This document shows positions 1-9,189 of a stretch of DNA of 64,000 bases, one piece after another. Location: NCBI GenBank assembly GCA_002286855.1, contig NRSV01000044.1:1-64000 (forward strand), given 5' to 3'. How positions within the stretch are numbered: position 1 is the stretch's first letter; every line of letters begins with the position of its first letter. Source of the stretch: Bipolaris cookei. Its lineage: Eukaryota; Ascomycota; Dothideomycetes; Pleosporales; Pleosporaceae. A model generated the notes under the pieces. That model was not told the origin of the DNA. It worked only from the letters and a program-made list of their open reading frames with translations, and made no database searches. The translations under genes and the position numbers were made by a program.

Positions 1-231
1 AGGCGTAACCACTGGCGTAGTTGATGTGGGGTTAGTGGTTGCTGCACTCGGTTCCTTCTTCTCAACCCTCTCCATTCGTGTCATGAGCTCGTTCATTTGT
101 TGCATCATCTGTTGCATCATTTGCTGCATCGTCTGTTGCATCATCAACATGGTGTTTGCATCCGGTGGTTGTGGATGTTCTTCATGCCCTTGTTGTGCTC
201 CTGGGGCCTCGTAAGAACTGTTCGTTTCCAT
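1..231 (-). mobile_element. gag-like N-terminus of an LTR retrotransposon, cut by the window edge
   Basis: Reading leftward from an ATG at 231 there are 77 open codons that run off the window at base 1. The peptide starts METNSSYEAPG and then has an unusual run of Met and Gln built on the unit MMQQ, followed by a polar Ser/Thr/Pro stretch. Met/Gln-rich, low-complexity N-termini of this kind are common in fungal retrotransposon gag proteins, and the DNA just upstream carries repeated motifs like a retroelement leader. No capsid or zinc-knuckle motif lies inside the window, so the class (copia or gypsy) cannot be decided. It could also be a host Met/Gln-rich protein. The adjacent transposon debris favours a retroelement. 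Confidence 0.5.
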
Positions 232-293
232 CTTGATTGCTTAGGTAGGCGTTCAACCGTTGTGGTTCCTACACTAGCGTCGTTCTCGTTAAG

Positions 294-565
294 TACTGGG
301 GGACGGCCACACCAGCTACCTGTTACTACTTCAGGGTAACCCTTAGTAGTCCGTTCCGTTGTCGCTTTGTTCTCTGCGTAAAAATAAATCTTGCGATCGT
401 GTTGTCGCTTGATCGTTCGCTAGGTACTGGGGGACGGCCACACCAGCTACCTGTTACTACCTCGGAGTAATCCTCGTAGTTCGTTCCGTTGTCGTGTGCT
501 CACTGCTTAGAAGCAGGTCTTGCAATTTTCCGTTGATAGAGCACTGGGGGACGGCCACACCAGCT
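294..565. repeat. Three dispersed copies of a GGGGGACGGCCACACCAGCT motif
   Basis: A core containing CTGGGGGACGGCCACACCAG occurs at about 297, 427 and 544. The first two copies are embedded in a longer repeat of roughly 70 bp (about 294-364 and 424-495) that ends in a shared CCGTTCCGTTGTCG. The third copy keeps only the core. The spacing is about 130 and 117 bp. They lie immediately upstream of the gag-like frame on the minus strand, so they probably belong to the retroelement leader or LTR. They are too few and too irregular for a CRISPR or minisatellite. Confidence 0.7.
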
Positions 566-576
566 GCTCGGAGGGG

Positions 577-641
577 ATCGAATACAAAATGTGAGAGGCT
601 GCGCAAAGGTTGCCGATGCCTGGTAACAAGATTGTATTCGA
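577..641. repeat. Short inverted repeat (ATCGAATACA / TGTATTCGAT)
   Basis: Arms ATCGAATACA (about 578-587) and TGTATTCGAT (about 632-641) face each other across roughly 45 bp, directly beside the third GGACGGCC motif. The position suggests an LTR or leader hairpin of the retroelement, but no LTR boundary could be fixed. Confidence 0.45.
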
Positions 642-748
642 TAGAGAACTGAGCTTCTGAGCTACGTAGCTATCTATATACAGTGCTAGCTGCCCCTGCA
701 CAATCGAGTCGATAAGACCTAGTCGCTCCGGTTGTCGGTCAGAGCGCA

Positions 749-769
749 CCGAGTCTCGGCGAGACTCGG
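749..769. repeat. Near-perfect palindrome, 10-bp arms, 1-nt loop
   Basis: CCGAGTCTCG and CGAGACTCGG are separated by a single G. Both arms match without mismatch. It lies in the presumed retroelement leader or LTR. It may be a structural element or chance; no function is assigned. Confidence 0.6.
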
Positions 770-852
770 AGCTCTAGGTGGCATCCGGATTTTAGGAGCA
801 GGCCGAGATTCCATCGAGGTACAACACACCAACTAGGCTCTAGCCTATCACA

Positions 853-1692
853 TCAAGTAACCCTAAACTGCCGCAAACTTACCATAACTGAAGAGCAGAC
901 AATTGTACAGTATATATGCTTCTTCGTACCATGCAGAGATGTGGACGCGTCCTTTGTAGATGATGAATGGCGGGGTAGCGTATCCCGCAGCGCAGATGCT
1001 CTGAATGACTGTAACCCACTCGCGATTGCCTGGCTGCGTAAGAATAGGCCTTGTACGAAACTTTACGCCTGTAAATACCTTTATCGAACTAATTACGCTT
1101 ATCTGGAAACTAGTTTTATCAAAGTTGTGGATGTCGTCTAAATGAACCCCATACTTCTCAATTGTCTCTCGTACGAAGTTAAACCACGCGTTAATAGCCT
1201 CTGAGTCTTCTTGCTGTATTCTCTGACGATCCTTTGCTCGACTAAAGGCCGTTTTAAGCTTGTCCGAACGTGATACAAACCGCTCTGCCCAGCATTGCCT
1301 ACAGGCTGTTCACCTCATACACGTAGTAGTTTATCTGCCATATCTGCTACTTCGCACAGTCTGGGGGCAAATCCTCGCGAGTCTAGGTCAAGAATATATC
1401 GTACGATTGTTTTCTCTTCAGTTATGGTAAGTTTGCGGCAGTTTAGGGTTACTTGAGGCCGAAAGGTGATTTTGTTTAGCCGATCTGAAAGCCGTTGAAG
1501 AGGTACGTTACAGGCAGCAGCAGCGCTTCGTAGTCTTAAGTTGACCCGTACGAAAGGCCTGAAGAGCAAGAATAATTCTACCTTCTCGCTGAGTTAGAAA
1601 ATCCTTATGTTGTTGATGCATATTGTTTCGTACGTGAAGTTCGCGATGCCAAGAAAAAGTGTCCGGCTCGGTGATGTGTCCGGCTCGGTGAT
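853..1692 (-). mobile_element. Rearranged pogo/Fot1-like transposon remnant (two opposed fragments)
   Basis: The minus strand from about 1640 to 916 encodes a broken pogo-type transposase. It contains the N-terminal HTH region (RSAAAACNVPLQRLSDRL), then TITEEKTIVRYILDLDSRG, and further on AAGYATPPFIIYKGRVHISAWY from the DDE domain. A frameshift lies just before the HTH and several stops follow. On the left the reading jumps at about 915 into a short plus-strand copy of the same N-terminal segment: 853-895 is an exact 43-bp inverted copy of 1414-1456. The right end (GTGCCAAGAAAAAGTG-like sequence, then the terminus) matches the complete relative at 41782-44562. Inactive. Confidence 0.85.
1659..1692. 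repeat. 17-bp tandem duplication at the transposon terminus
   Basis: GTGTCCGGCTCGGTGAT occurs twice back to back (1659-1675 and 1676-1692), at the point where the pogo-like element meets host DNA. The next bases supply a TA, the dinucleotide pogo elements target. The duplication probably arose by slippage or aborted excision at the terminal inverted repeat. Confidence 0.75.
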
Positions 1693-1693
1693 A

Positions 1694-2010
1694 CTTTACT
1701 TTAATGATGATTGAGATATGTTTCTGGAATATATGAGGGCCAATCAGTTCTCATGTCCGCTCGATGTATGGTTCGACAATTCAGAAAAAATCATCGACTT
1801 ATCCATGGATCCCGCTGGTGATTGGGCGTGGGAACTTTCTAGCAGAATTTACCCCCTGATGCGCTTTGGCTCGCCACCAAGATTCAATCCATGTACATGG
1901 CTTTTATTACGCCCTCAGACCCCCAGGAAGAATTTATTCTAACAGAAAACGCATTTAGTATTCATGAAGGGCCTGTTAGCTACTCTGTGGACAGGTTGTT
2001 ACAGAGATAA
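1694..2010 (+). pseudogene. DUF4238-like gene fragment, truncated by the transposon
   Basis: Two adjoining frames make one recognisable piece. 1718-1850 reads MFLEYMRANQFSCPLDVWFDN... up to SSRIYP. After a one-base shift in the CCCCC run near 1854 the other frame continues DALWLATKIQSMYMAFITPSDPQEEF and ILTENAFSIHEGPVS, ending at TAA 2008-2010. The pattern of MYMAF, TPSD, F(I/L)LTEN and a following 'EGP' is that of fungal DUF4238 proteins. The 5' part is missing: the transposon terminus sits at 1692, and an in-frame TGA lies just before the first Met. The family has no established biochemical role. The fragment cannot encode a functional protein. Confidence 0.65.
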
Positions 2011-2558
2011 CAAGAAAGGGGCTCTCCTTGACGCGGGACAAGAGGAACGAGAGAGCACGAGTGGTTATGGTGCCACAAAGCTCCGCGTCAGAAGGTAACG
2101 GATCACCGCGGGGCTCGAGGTCACGTGATGTTCCATCTCGCCAAGGCCGGGCATCTGAGATGGCAGTGCATGAAGAGATGGCAGGACGAAAGCAATGAGG
2201 ATATAAGGATGGATGGATTTCATTATTTACTCTCGTTGTGGTCAACTCAAATTGTACTTTCTTACTAGTTACTTTACTTAACAAGATTGTTACTCGTTAG
2301 TCTATAGCAATATAGATTAGTGTTTGTCAAAACCCCCGGTTACATCCATAACTCTTTTCCACTACGAATCGCCAGACAACCTCACGGAACACTAGCGTAA
2401 AGCTCACCGGCCTTGGTGTGGGACCCGGCAAGAGAAGTATAGATCCAGACCCCGTGTAACACAGGTTCACAGGCGAGGAGAAATAAATAGCCTACACTGA
2501 GTTCCACCTGCTGACAGTCATCTCACCCAGGCTCGCTATTGTCTTCCGTGATACACAT
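2011..2558. other. Intergenic, no gene recognised
   Basis: Only short overlapping frames without family features are present. No terminal repeats or RNA gene signature could be recognised. Confidence 0.5.
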
Positions 2559-3443
2559 ATGCCAGAGCCGCTTGAAGACCTTCATCCAGAGTTTCGTAAG
2601 CAGAAGTCGGATATGTTAGCTGCACAAGCGCAGGTGCACACGGATCCCGGGCACGCAACATCCTTGCTCGAAGATCTCCCCATTGCAAAATCTCGAAACT
2701 CTTACACTTCTGTAAGGAATAGCCAGCTCGAGCTTGCTGAAGGTGCTGATGGGAAACCAAGAATGAATGACAGATTCAACTTCGTTTTTTTTTTTCGCCT
2801 TGAGAGTAAATATGTTCAGACAATCAACACGTTGATGCTAGACCAAGCATACAAGATTGACAATTTGGTTTTCAAGTCTGAAGCAGCACTTCTAAAGGCG
2901 CTGGAATTTTATCTGAAATATCCGTGTCTGACACGAAGGCTTTATCCTATGAAAACAGTTAGCGACAAACTTGATGACCCAAGGTTGGGCTTCTTTAAAA
3001 AAAATATGGAGCATGTAGCTCGTATTTTGGGGTCTAAAGCGACAGCCAAGTACCATGTGGATCTGCTCTGGGGAGACGACGAAGCAATGCCCCTTGGGAT
3101 TGCCGTTGTCCAAGTTTTGGTGGCCATAATTGAGAAGAACCCTATTATCTTGGGAGTGGAAATTCTTGTAAAGACACTAGAAAAGATGAGATTTAGCATC
3201 ATACAGATGTACGAAATGGATCAAATCTCATTAGGCGCTTTGCCTACCTATCCGGATTTGGCGTATCAATGCATCCAAGAAACCTGTAGAGAATACCCAG
3301 GTCAACGTACAGATCATCTTCTCGATATTGACCAGCTATTATTGGTACTTTCATGGGAGAGCATTGTCAGCCTAGCAAAGGAAAAGGCAGGAAGAAATGG
3401 ATGGAATTGGTATACCTATGCGAAAACAATCAAAGCATTTTAG
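2559..3443 (+). CDS. Hypothetical protein, 294 aa, not recognised
   Basis: Open frame beginning MPEPLEDLHPEFRK. The protein is mostly polar and alpha-helical in character, without a signal peptide. A hydrophobic helix (GIAVVQVLVAIIEKNPIILGVEILV) lies around residues 185-210. A T-rich run near 2786-2796 encodes Phe-Val-Phe-Phe-Phe and is a likely indel site. The frame ends only 43 bp before another frame (3487) of similar character, so it may be the 5' exon of a spliced gene or the front of a broken one. No intron that joins the two frames with consensus signals was found. I do not recognise a domain, and the location next to decayed transposons fits a lineage-specific gene. Confidence 0.45.
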   Translation: MPEPLEDLHPEFRKQKSDMLAAQAQVHTDPGHATSLLEDLPIAKSRNSYTSVRNSQLELAEGADGKPRMNDRFNFVFFFRLESKYVQTINTLMLDQAYKIDNLVFKSEAALLKALEFYLKYPCLTRRLYPMKTVSDKLDDPRLGFFKKNMEHVARILGSKATAKYHVDLLWGDDEAMPLGIAVVQVLVAIIEKNPIILGVEILVKTLEKMRFSIIQMYEMDQISLGALPTYPDLAYQCIQETCREYPGQRTDHLLDIDQLLLVLSWESIVSLAKEKAGRNGWNWYTYAKTIKAF

Positions 3444-3486
3444 CGATAATATGTCTGCCAGAACTCCTTAGGAATCGGAGAGACCT

Positions 3487-4098
3487 ATGGAACCCGCATC
3501 AGGGTTCTCAGTACAGGTTCCCAAGTCCCAGCAAGATTTCTCATTAGAATTCTCCAGACAGGGCCTCGACAGAGCCTTTGAAGACATCGGACGGCATATG
3601 GAGAAGAAGAAGACCCCATCGTCTGCACATAGCCTGACTAATCAATCATCCTCGCATTCGAAGGCCGACGTCATTGAAATTCACGAAGAGAGTAACCCAA
3701 AATATAAGCCTGAAGAGATGAAGACCAAAGGCGACGCTTCTCTTGACGATGCACTCACTGTTGCACCAGTTGTGTTATCAGATAATCGAGACTCGGACAC
3801 TACTCCATCGTTTTGAAAAATCGCTGTTTTCGCTTCTATCCTCATATTGCCTGCCCTATCCCTCGTGGGGCTCGCTTTTATCTACATGTATCTTGCTTTG
3901 GGCCCCATATGGCTTACCTTGAGTATGGCGGTAATGGATCCACTGCCTATTCAAGAGCCTGTTCGCCCTACCCTGCCATTTTACAGTTTCTATATGTTTG
4001 GCGTTATTCTGTGGTGGTTTGCTTGTTATAGACATTTGCTGCTAGATGAGCTCCCCTTCGGACATGTGTTGACTGGATGGTGCGCTCGTTGTACCTGA
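3487..4098 (+). pseudogene. Hypothetical membrane protein frame split by one TGA; probable 3' part of the preceding gene
   Basis: 3487-3813 encodes a hydrophilic Ser/Lys/Glu-rich segment of 109 aa. It stops at TGA 3814-3816 and the same frame then continues for 94 codons to 4098. The continuation encodes a strongly hydrophobic region (about VFASILILPALSLVGLAF and a second span FYSFYMFGVILWWFACY), that is two or three membrane spans. A lone stop between a linker and well-formed membrane segments suggests a recently dead gene, but a short unrecognised intron removing the TGA is possible. No family recognised. Confidence 0.4.
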
Positions 4099-4721
4099 AT
4101 GGGGACAAGAGATACGAAAAGCTCGCTGATCAGGATAAAGACGGATGCGCGGCCATGCTATCGCTGATTGGGAGACCATTGGAACATAGCTCCAAATAAG
4201 GAATGGTGTTAGGGTGAATCATAACGTCTCGGCTGTCTTGCTGGATATGGCAGTATTGGTTCGGCATGGGTTCCCTTGAAATTGAGTATTACTGATGGAG
4301 CCATGCGTATTCCATATTTAATTTGTCGTAGAGAAGAGGTATATACCCCTTGAAGAGCTGCATCCGTACCGACGATACAGACGCGTCGATACCCCCCATA
4401 TGCACATCATTGTGCATGAGCTCACGCGAGCACTTGCTTCTCCAAGCCGGACGTTGACATTTTGTTCTGGCAATTGAGATAGCGCAGACAGCAAAATTCA
4501 AGTTAGTAGGGCCGACTTTGAGTCGCGCATGTGGGTCCGGGCTCCCTTATCGGCAGCAGCACCCATGGTTGGCGGACTTCATATACCCGAACAAAATGTT
4601 GACAGCTCCCAAGTATTAATTGTTCAATTCTCCGGAAAATCAGGTTCTTGCATTCTTGTTTGCTCACTGCCCCAGTCGCTCACTTTTTGGGGATCCGGAA
4701 ACATCCATCATTGAAACAAAA
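4099..4721. other. Intergenic, promoter side of the HAD phosphatase gene
   Basis: No coding region with family features. The frame of the downstream gene is open back to 4620, but the signal peptide places the start at 4722, so the upstream codons are treated as 5' leader. Confidence 0.5.
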
Positions 4722-5801
4722 ATGCGGACTTCAACCCTCAACACAGCCTTGTGGCTGGCATTTGCTAGTTCTTTCGGCGCAGCAATACCCCATTATGGCG
4801 CTCATCACAAAACCCAACTCAAGCACTGGCCTGCCGATGCTGCCAAAGCGCTGAATACCATGATTGCGCGCAATGCGAACCAGAGCAACTATGCTGTGTT
4901 CGACATGGACAACACGAGCTGGCGCTATGATATCGAGGAGTCGCTTCTTCCCTTTCTCGAGAACCGCGGTATCCTCAAGCGCGAAAACCTGGACCCTAGC
5001 CTAAAGCTAGTTGATTTCAAGGATACGGCGAATTTCACAGAATCGCTTTTCAGCTACTACAACCGTCTGTGCGACATTGACACATTCCTCTGCTATCCGT
5101 GGGCGGCGCAAGTGTGGTCTGGCTTCACACTTCGTGAACTAAAGGGCTACGTCGACGAGCTAATGGCGTACAACTCGACCATCCCTACGAAATACTGGGA
5201 TGGCGATGAAGTAGTTTCCAGTAGCGTCCATACACCCCAAGTTTTCCGAGGCCAGGCGGAACTATACAATGCACTCATGGAAAATGGCATTGCTGTCTAC
5301 ATCATGAGCGCCTCGCATGAGGAACTCGTACGCATGGTGGCCAGCGATCCAAAGTACGGATACAATGTTCCACCCGAGAATGTTATTGGCGTTACCACGG
5401 TCCTCAAGAACACTACATCAGGCGCGGTCACAAACGCACGGGAGCAGATTACCGCAGGTATATACAACGAAACCGCCAACCTTGACCTGGTTGTGACTCC
5501 TTACCTCTGGACCCCAGCCACCTGGTTCGCGGGTAAATGGGCTGGTATCCTGACCTACATCGATCAATGGAAGCGTCCGATTTTGGTCGGTGGCGATACG
5601 CCCGGAAGCGATACGTATATGCAGTTTCACGGCGTAGATGTGTCAAAGGGTGGCATTCATTTGTGGATCAATCGTAAGGATTCGTACTTTAAGCAGCTAC
5701 AAGAGGAGATCAAAAACAATACTCTTGCGCAGATTGCGAACGGACGGGAGGTTACCGCAGACAAGAACTGGGTCGTGGTCAAGCCAGAGGAAATTCTCTA
5801 A
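4722..5801 (+). CDS. Secreted HAD-superfamily phosphatase, phosphorylcholine-phosphatase-like
   Basis: 359 aa, single exon. The start at 4722 is chosen because it gives a clean signal peptide (MRTSTLNTALWLAFASSFGAA), whereas an upstream in-frame ATG at 4620 would bury it. HAD motif I is VFDMDNTSW with the nucleophile Asp61 and acid/base Asp63. Motif II is YIMSAS near residue 195. Motif IV is GGDTPGSD near 288, supplying the metal-binding acidic residues. The DMDNTSWRYD wording and the long cap between motifs I and II resemble PchP-type phosphorylcholine phosphatases, so the likely reaction is hydrolysis of a small organic phosphate outside the cell. Substrate is inferred, not shown. Several N-glycosylation sequons (NAT/NTT-like) fit secretion. 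Confidence 0.85.
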   Translation: MRTSTLNTALWLAFASSFGAAIPHYGAHHKTQLKHWPADAAKALNTMIARNANQSNYAVFDMDNTSWRYDIEESLLPFLENRGILKRENLDPSLKLVDFKDTANFTESLFSYYNRLCDIDTFLCYPWAAQVWSGFTLRELKGYVDELMAYNSTIPTKYWDGDEVVSSSVHTPQVFRGQAELYNALMENGIAVYIMSASHEELVRMVASDPKYGYNVPPENVIGVTTVLKNTTSGAVTNAREQITAGIYNETANLDLVVTPYLWTPATWFAGKWAGILTYIDQWKRPILVGGDTPGSDTYMQFHGVDVSKGGIHLWINRKDSYFKQLQEEIKNNTLAQIANGREVTADKNWVVVKPEEIL

Positions 5802-6444
5802 ATAATGTCTGTAAGGTTCAAAAACGGCTCAAGAGCCGATGAATAATTGAATATAATTGTTGAAAATCGATGGACAGAGAAGAAGTGATTAATGGCCCAT
5901 GCATGTCTAAGCGCACTAGCTGACATAATCGCTCGGTTGAGCTCCCCTTTCTCAAACTGTTTTGTTCCTGCCATCTCCTGCCTCTCAGCCTTACCTACCA
6001 CAAACTGACTTTAACTGATTTGATGCGCAAGAACATGCAAAACAGCATGCACCGCGTGGCAAGTTTCAGTAGATGCAGGTACGTCGCAATCTTTAATAAC
6101 CAATCCAAAAATCCCATCCGTACATGACGATCCTCCATTACACTTGAACCAAGTGTCCCGAAGTCCCGCTCAACTTTCGCGCATGTTGTGGTTTGTGCAC
6201 ACTAACCCGGGTGTGAGAGGTTGTAGCGGGCTTGAGACACCATGCGCGAGTAGAAGATAGCTCTGATATTCCACAAAAGAAAGCATTGTACCATTAGACG
6301 ACTAAATGGTATTCTTGTTAACATTAATGTAGGTACCTTTTCATACGCGCCTCCCGGTTGACATGTATTTTAAGCGCTAGATGTCTATGATGCACAAAAC
6401 AGGGTGGGAAACGTCTTTCGAGTTCATCCGGTAATCACAGCTCG
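5802..6444. other. Intergenic between convergent genes
   Basis: Holds the 3' flanks of the HAD phosphatase and of the GT34 gene, which converge here. No other gene or RNA recognised. Confidence 0.5.
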
Positions 6445-7827
6445 TCATTCTCCCACAAGGAGGCCGCTCAATTTTGGAGTCTCCTCCTTCTCATCCTCTT
6501 CCACATTTGTCTGCAAAATGTTGAGCGGTGGAAGGTTAGGCCAGGGTTCGCTATACCAGAGCTCGCGCTTGTGCCCCAAGAGCTGCTGCTGTAACACTGT
6601 GCTCAAGATTTGCATTGCACTGACACCGCCAGCTTCCCTAGCATGGGCCTTTCCATTTGTGTAATGCCGGATCATGTTGCCATTACAATCAGAGATATCT
6701 TCGTTCCAGATTGTGTGATTCAACGCGAACTCACGGAAACCAGGAAAGCCCATTGCATCATCACACGGTATGCTGACAACTGTATCTGGTGTCCTATTGA
6801 AGTCATAGCGAATGTATTCGGAGAATGCACGCTGTTCGTGGCTCCAATTTGTTTTCCAATTTGCGCAGCCCTTATAGCGTGTCTCAGTTGTGCAATCGCG
6901 CCATGCCTCGAGCATTTCCAGTGTGGTGGCAGAATTTTGCGCAATGATGAAACCACCATTCAGAACGCGCAATCCCTTGCTATCTCTGCTAATGGATGCG
7001 CCGTTGCGAATCTCTTCAGTGTCCCATGGGAGTGCCATAGATGTCTCCTTCTGGATGCCCCATCGATTAAACATCCATTCTACTGGGAGCTCCAGATGCG
7101 AAACGAGAGCGTCGGCATCCATGTGGACAATGAATTGATATTGAGGTAACAGCTCGCGGAGCACATGGGGTCTGATCCATGTGGCGTAATGGTCTTTTAG
7201 ATCGCGCGCATGGTAAAACTTGTAGTCATATCCATGGATGGTGGCGTACAGGTAATGGTTCAGGATTCCTGTGGACACCAGATCAGTGCCTCCTGCTTGG
7301 AGAGTTTCCCAGTTCATCCGCTCGGGGTTGAAGATGTTATTCTTGCCAATTGGTTCACGTGTATCGATGTCGAGAATCAAGATTTTTTTGCCCAAGGGCT
7401 TTTTCCATACCGGGTTCTGCCCTCCTTCGTAGTGTTTACCGGCTGGATCCACATAGCTGGGTGCAGCGGGATCGTGTGTCACAGATTGGAAAATCTGGGC
7501 TAGCCTTTCTCGATCGGACGGTGGGGATGTTCTGAACACGCTGTTAGGAGACACGTCTCCAGCTCTAAATTGGAACCTCTAGGTGGCGTACCTGTGTGGT
7601 TTTTTAATCACTAACGTTTCATGATAGCCGGACATGTAGGAAATGAATGCTGCAATGAACACAAAGATTGTGAAAACCACGAAGCAGGTGCGCTGAGTGG
7701 CTAACATTGTTTGAAAAAATGAGCGTGGGTGCCGGGTGGCTACAATACGGTCGGATAGAGAAACAAACCACAAGGCGAACATGAATAGAGATGAGACTGA
7801 GATCACGACATCTTGTGCAGCGGACAA
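6445..7827 (-). CDS. GT34 (GMA12/MNN10-type) Golgi glycosyltransferase
   Basis: Two exons, 7827-7592 and 7540-6445, joined across a 51-nt intron (GTACGC...CTAACAG); the join restores ...KKPHSVFRTSPPSD... and gives 443 aa. The N-terminus has two hydrophobic segments (about residues 7-24 and 48-65). An alternative ATG at 7707 would leave only the second, the usual single signal anchor of a type II Golgi enzyme. The catalytic part begins with KKILILDIDTREP. It carries the DxD metal/nucleotide-sugar motif HMDADA (Asp220, Asp222) and downstream RVLNGGFIIAQNS and IRHYTNGKAHA, as in the galactosyl/mannosyl transferases of GT34. The expected role is extension of cell-wall or glycoprotein glycans in the Golgi lumen. 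Donor and linkage cannot be read from sequence. Confidence 0.75.
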
Positions 7828-9189
7828 CTCAATTGTCTTATGAAAACGAGCTTTGATGCTAAACTGTGAGAATGGATGTCACCGGCATCTAAAACAGTCA
7901 TCATGATCCGCAGCTCTAAGCTTTGATTGGATACAAAGAAATTTGAGACTATTGGCACTTGCGTACATACTCTAAGCCATGAAGCTGACCGGTTCGGAAT
8001 GGATATGACAGAAATCCTATGTGTAGATCGCTGCGTGGCCACGTATAAAATGCATTCATCTGGCGCCCAGAAATCCCATGTGCGGTTTCGAGACATACAG
8101 CTACAAGCATTTACTTCACAACAATTCATATACTAGGTGTAACAGAAAAACAAAACACTGTAGTATGGTCTGTATCATGGGGATCCCTGAGGAATTGTCA
8201 CGCTTCAGTCGTAAGCGGATTTGCATAGGGTTACGTGTAACCTCAACATCCCTACTGCAAAGTGTAGCACTGACTTCATCCTCCAATCAAGAATGTTCAA
8301 GTAATCGGTGTCATGAACGAGCAAACGTTTGTGTCTTCTAGGTTTGACGAAACACCATAGTTAACTACACGTAAGCGAAAATGCTTACGTGAGCTTGTCA
8401 ACCGCACTGTCAAACTCAATTCCGCTTTGAGTTGATTTCCAGCCACATTAGAAGGACCAGAGGTCCCTTTTATCTTTCGTGTCCGTCTTCTTTTGCTGTA
8501 TTCATGAGGAGAATAAGAGGGCAGGTAGCATGCCCCCCACCCCATTCTCTATTCTTGAAAGGTGGCGATTCCGCAACTCTAAGACAAAAGATTCAACCAG
8601 TTGAAAAAAAACCGGGGATAGCCCGAGGCCGTGTGATTTCCAGACGAGTGGCTACTGAGGCGACATGGGGCGATCCGTAGGTTCGGGATACTGCGGAGAT
8701 GACACCATCCACCTAGATGGCACAAGTGTGGCTGTCCTTAAATATCGACGGCGAGGAACCTGTCGACCGAACATGTTCGTGCGCAGCGAGTGCGAAGACG
8801 AGGGTGCGGGCTGTTGTGCCTGGGGTATCATACTTTGCGGAATGATTGCATTCAGTTTTCGCATGTTGCTCGAGGCTTTTGTTTCCCAACGAGTGGTGAT
8901 GCGTTGATTGGAACGTGGGTTTACAACATAGAATACGTGTGTGAACAATCGAAGGCAAATATACAGCAGAACTCGCGATAGCACTTTTTTCAGTACGGAT
9001 TTGTCAAGACTAATATGATATAAGTGAAACATACCACAACGATCAGCAAAGCAAATGTGCTAAATAAGTCCATCCATGATCAACAAACAGCAATCCCGAT
9101 CTCAGGCTCCCTTCAATAACCCAGTATCTTAGTTTTCAAAAACATCATACTCTCAAGACGAGATCCTGCTCAAACCATACCTCTCTACC
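7828..9189. other. Long intergenic stretch, no supported gene
   Basis: Contains only short overlapping frames on both strands (the longest, 8652-9032 minus, has no recognisable domain). I see no transposon ends or RNA genes. It includes the promoter of the GT34 gene at its left end and the 3' flank of the kinase pseudogene at its right end. Confidence 0.45.

Noticed and set aside
294..565. Possible CRISPR-like repeat array
   Set aside because: Only three unequal copies, spacers over 90 bp, eukaryotic retroelement context.
6610..7149. 179-codon plus-strand frame
   Set aside because: Antisense to the GT34 catalytic exon.
8652..9032. 126-codon minus-strand frame as a small gene
   Set aside because: Arg/Ser-rich, competes with frames on the other strand, no domain or splice context.
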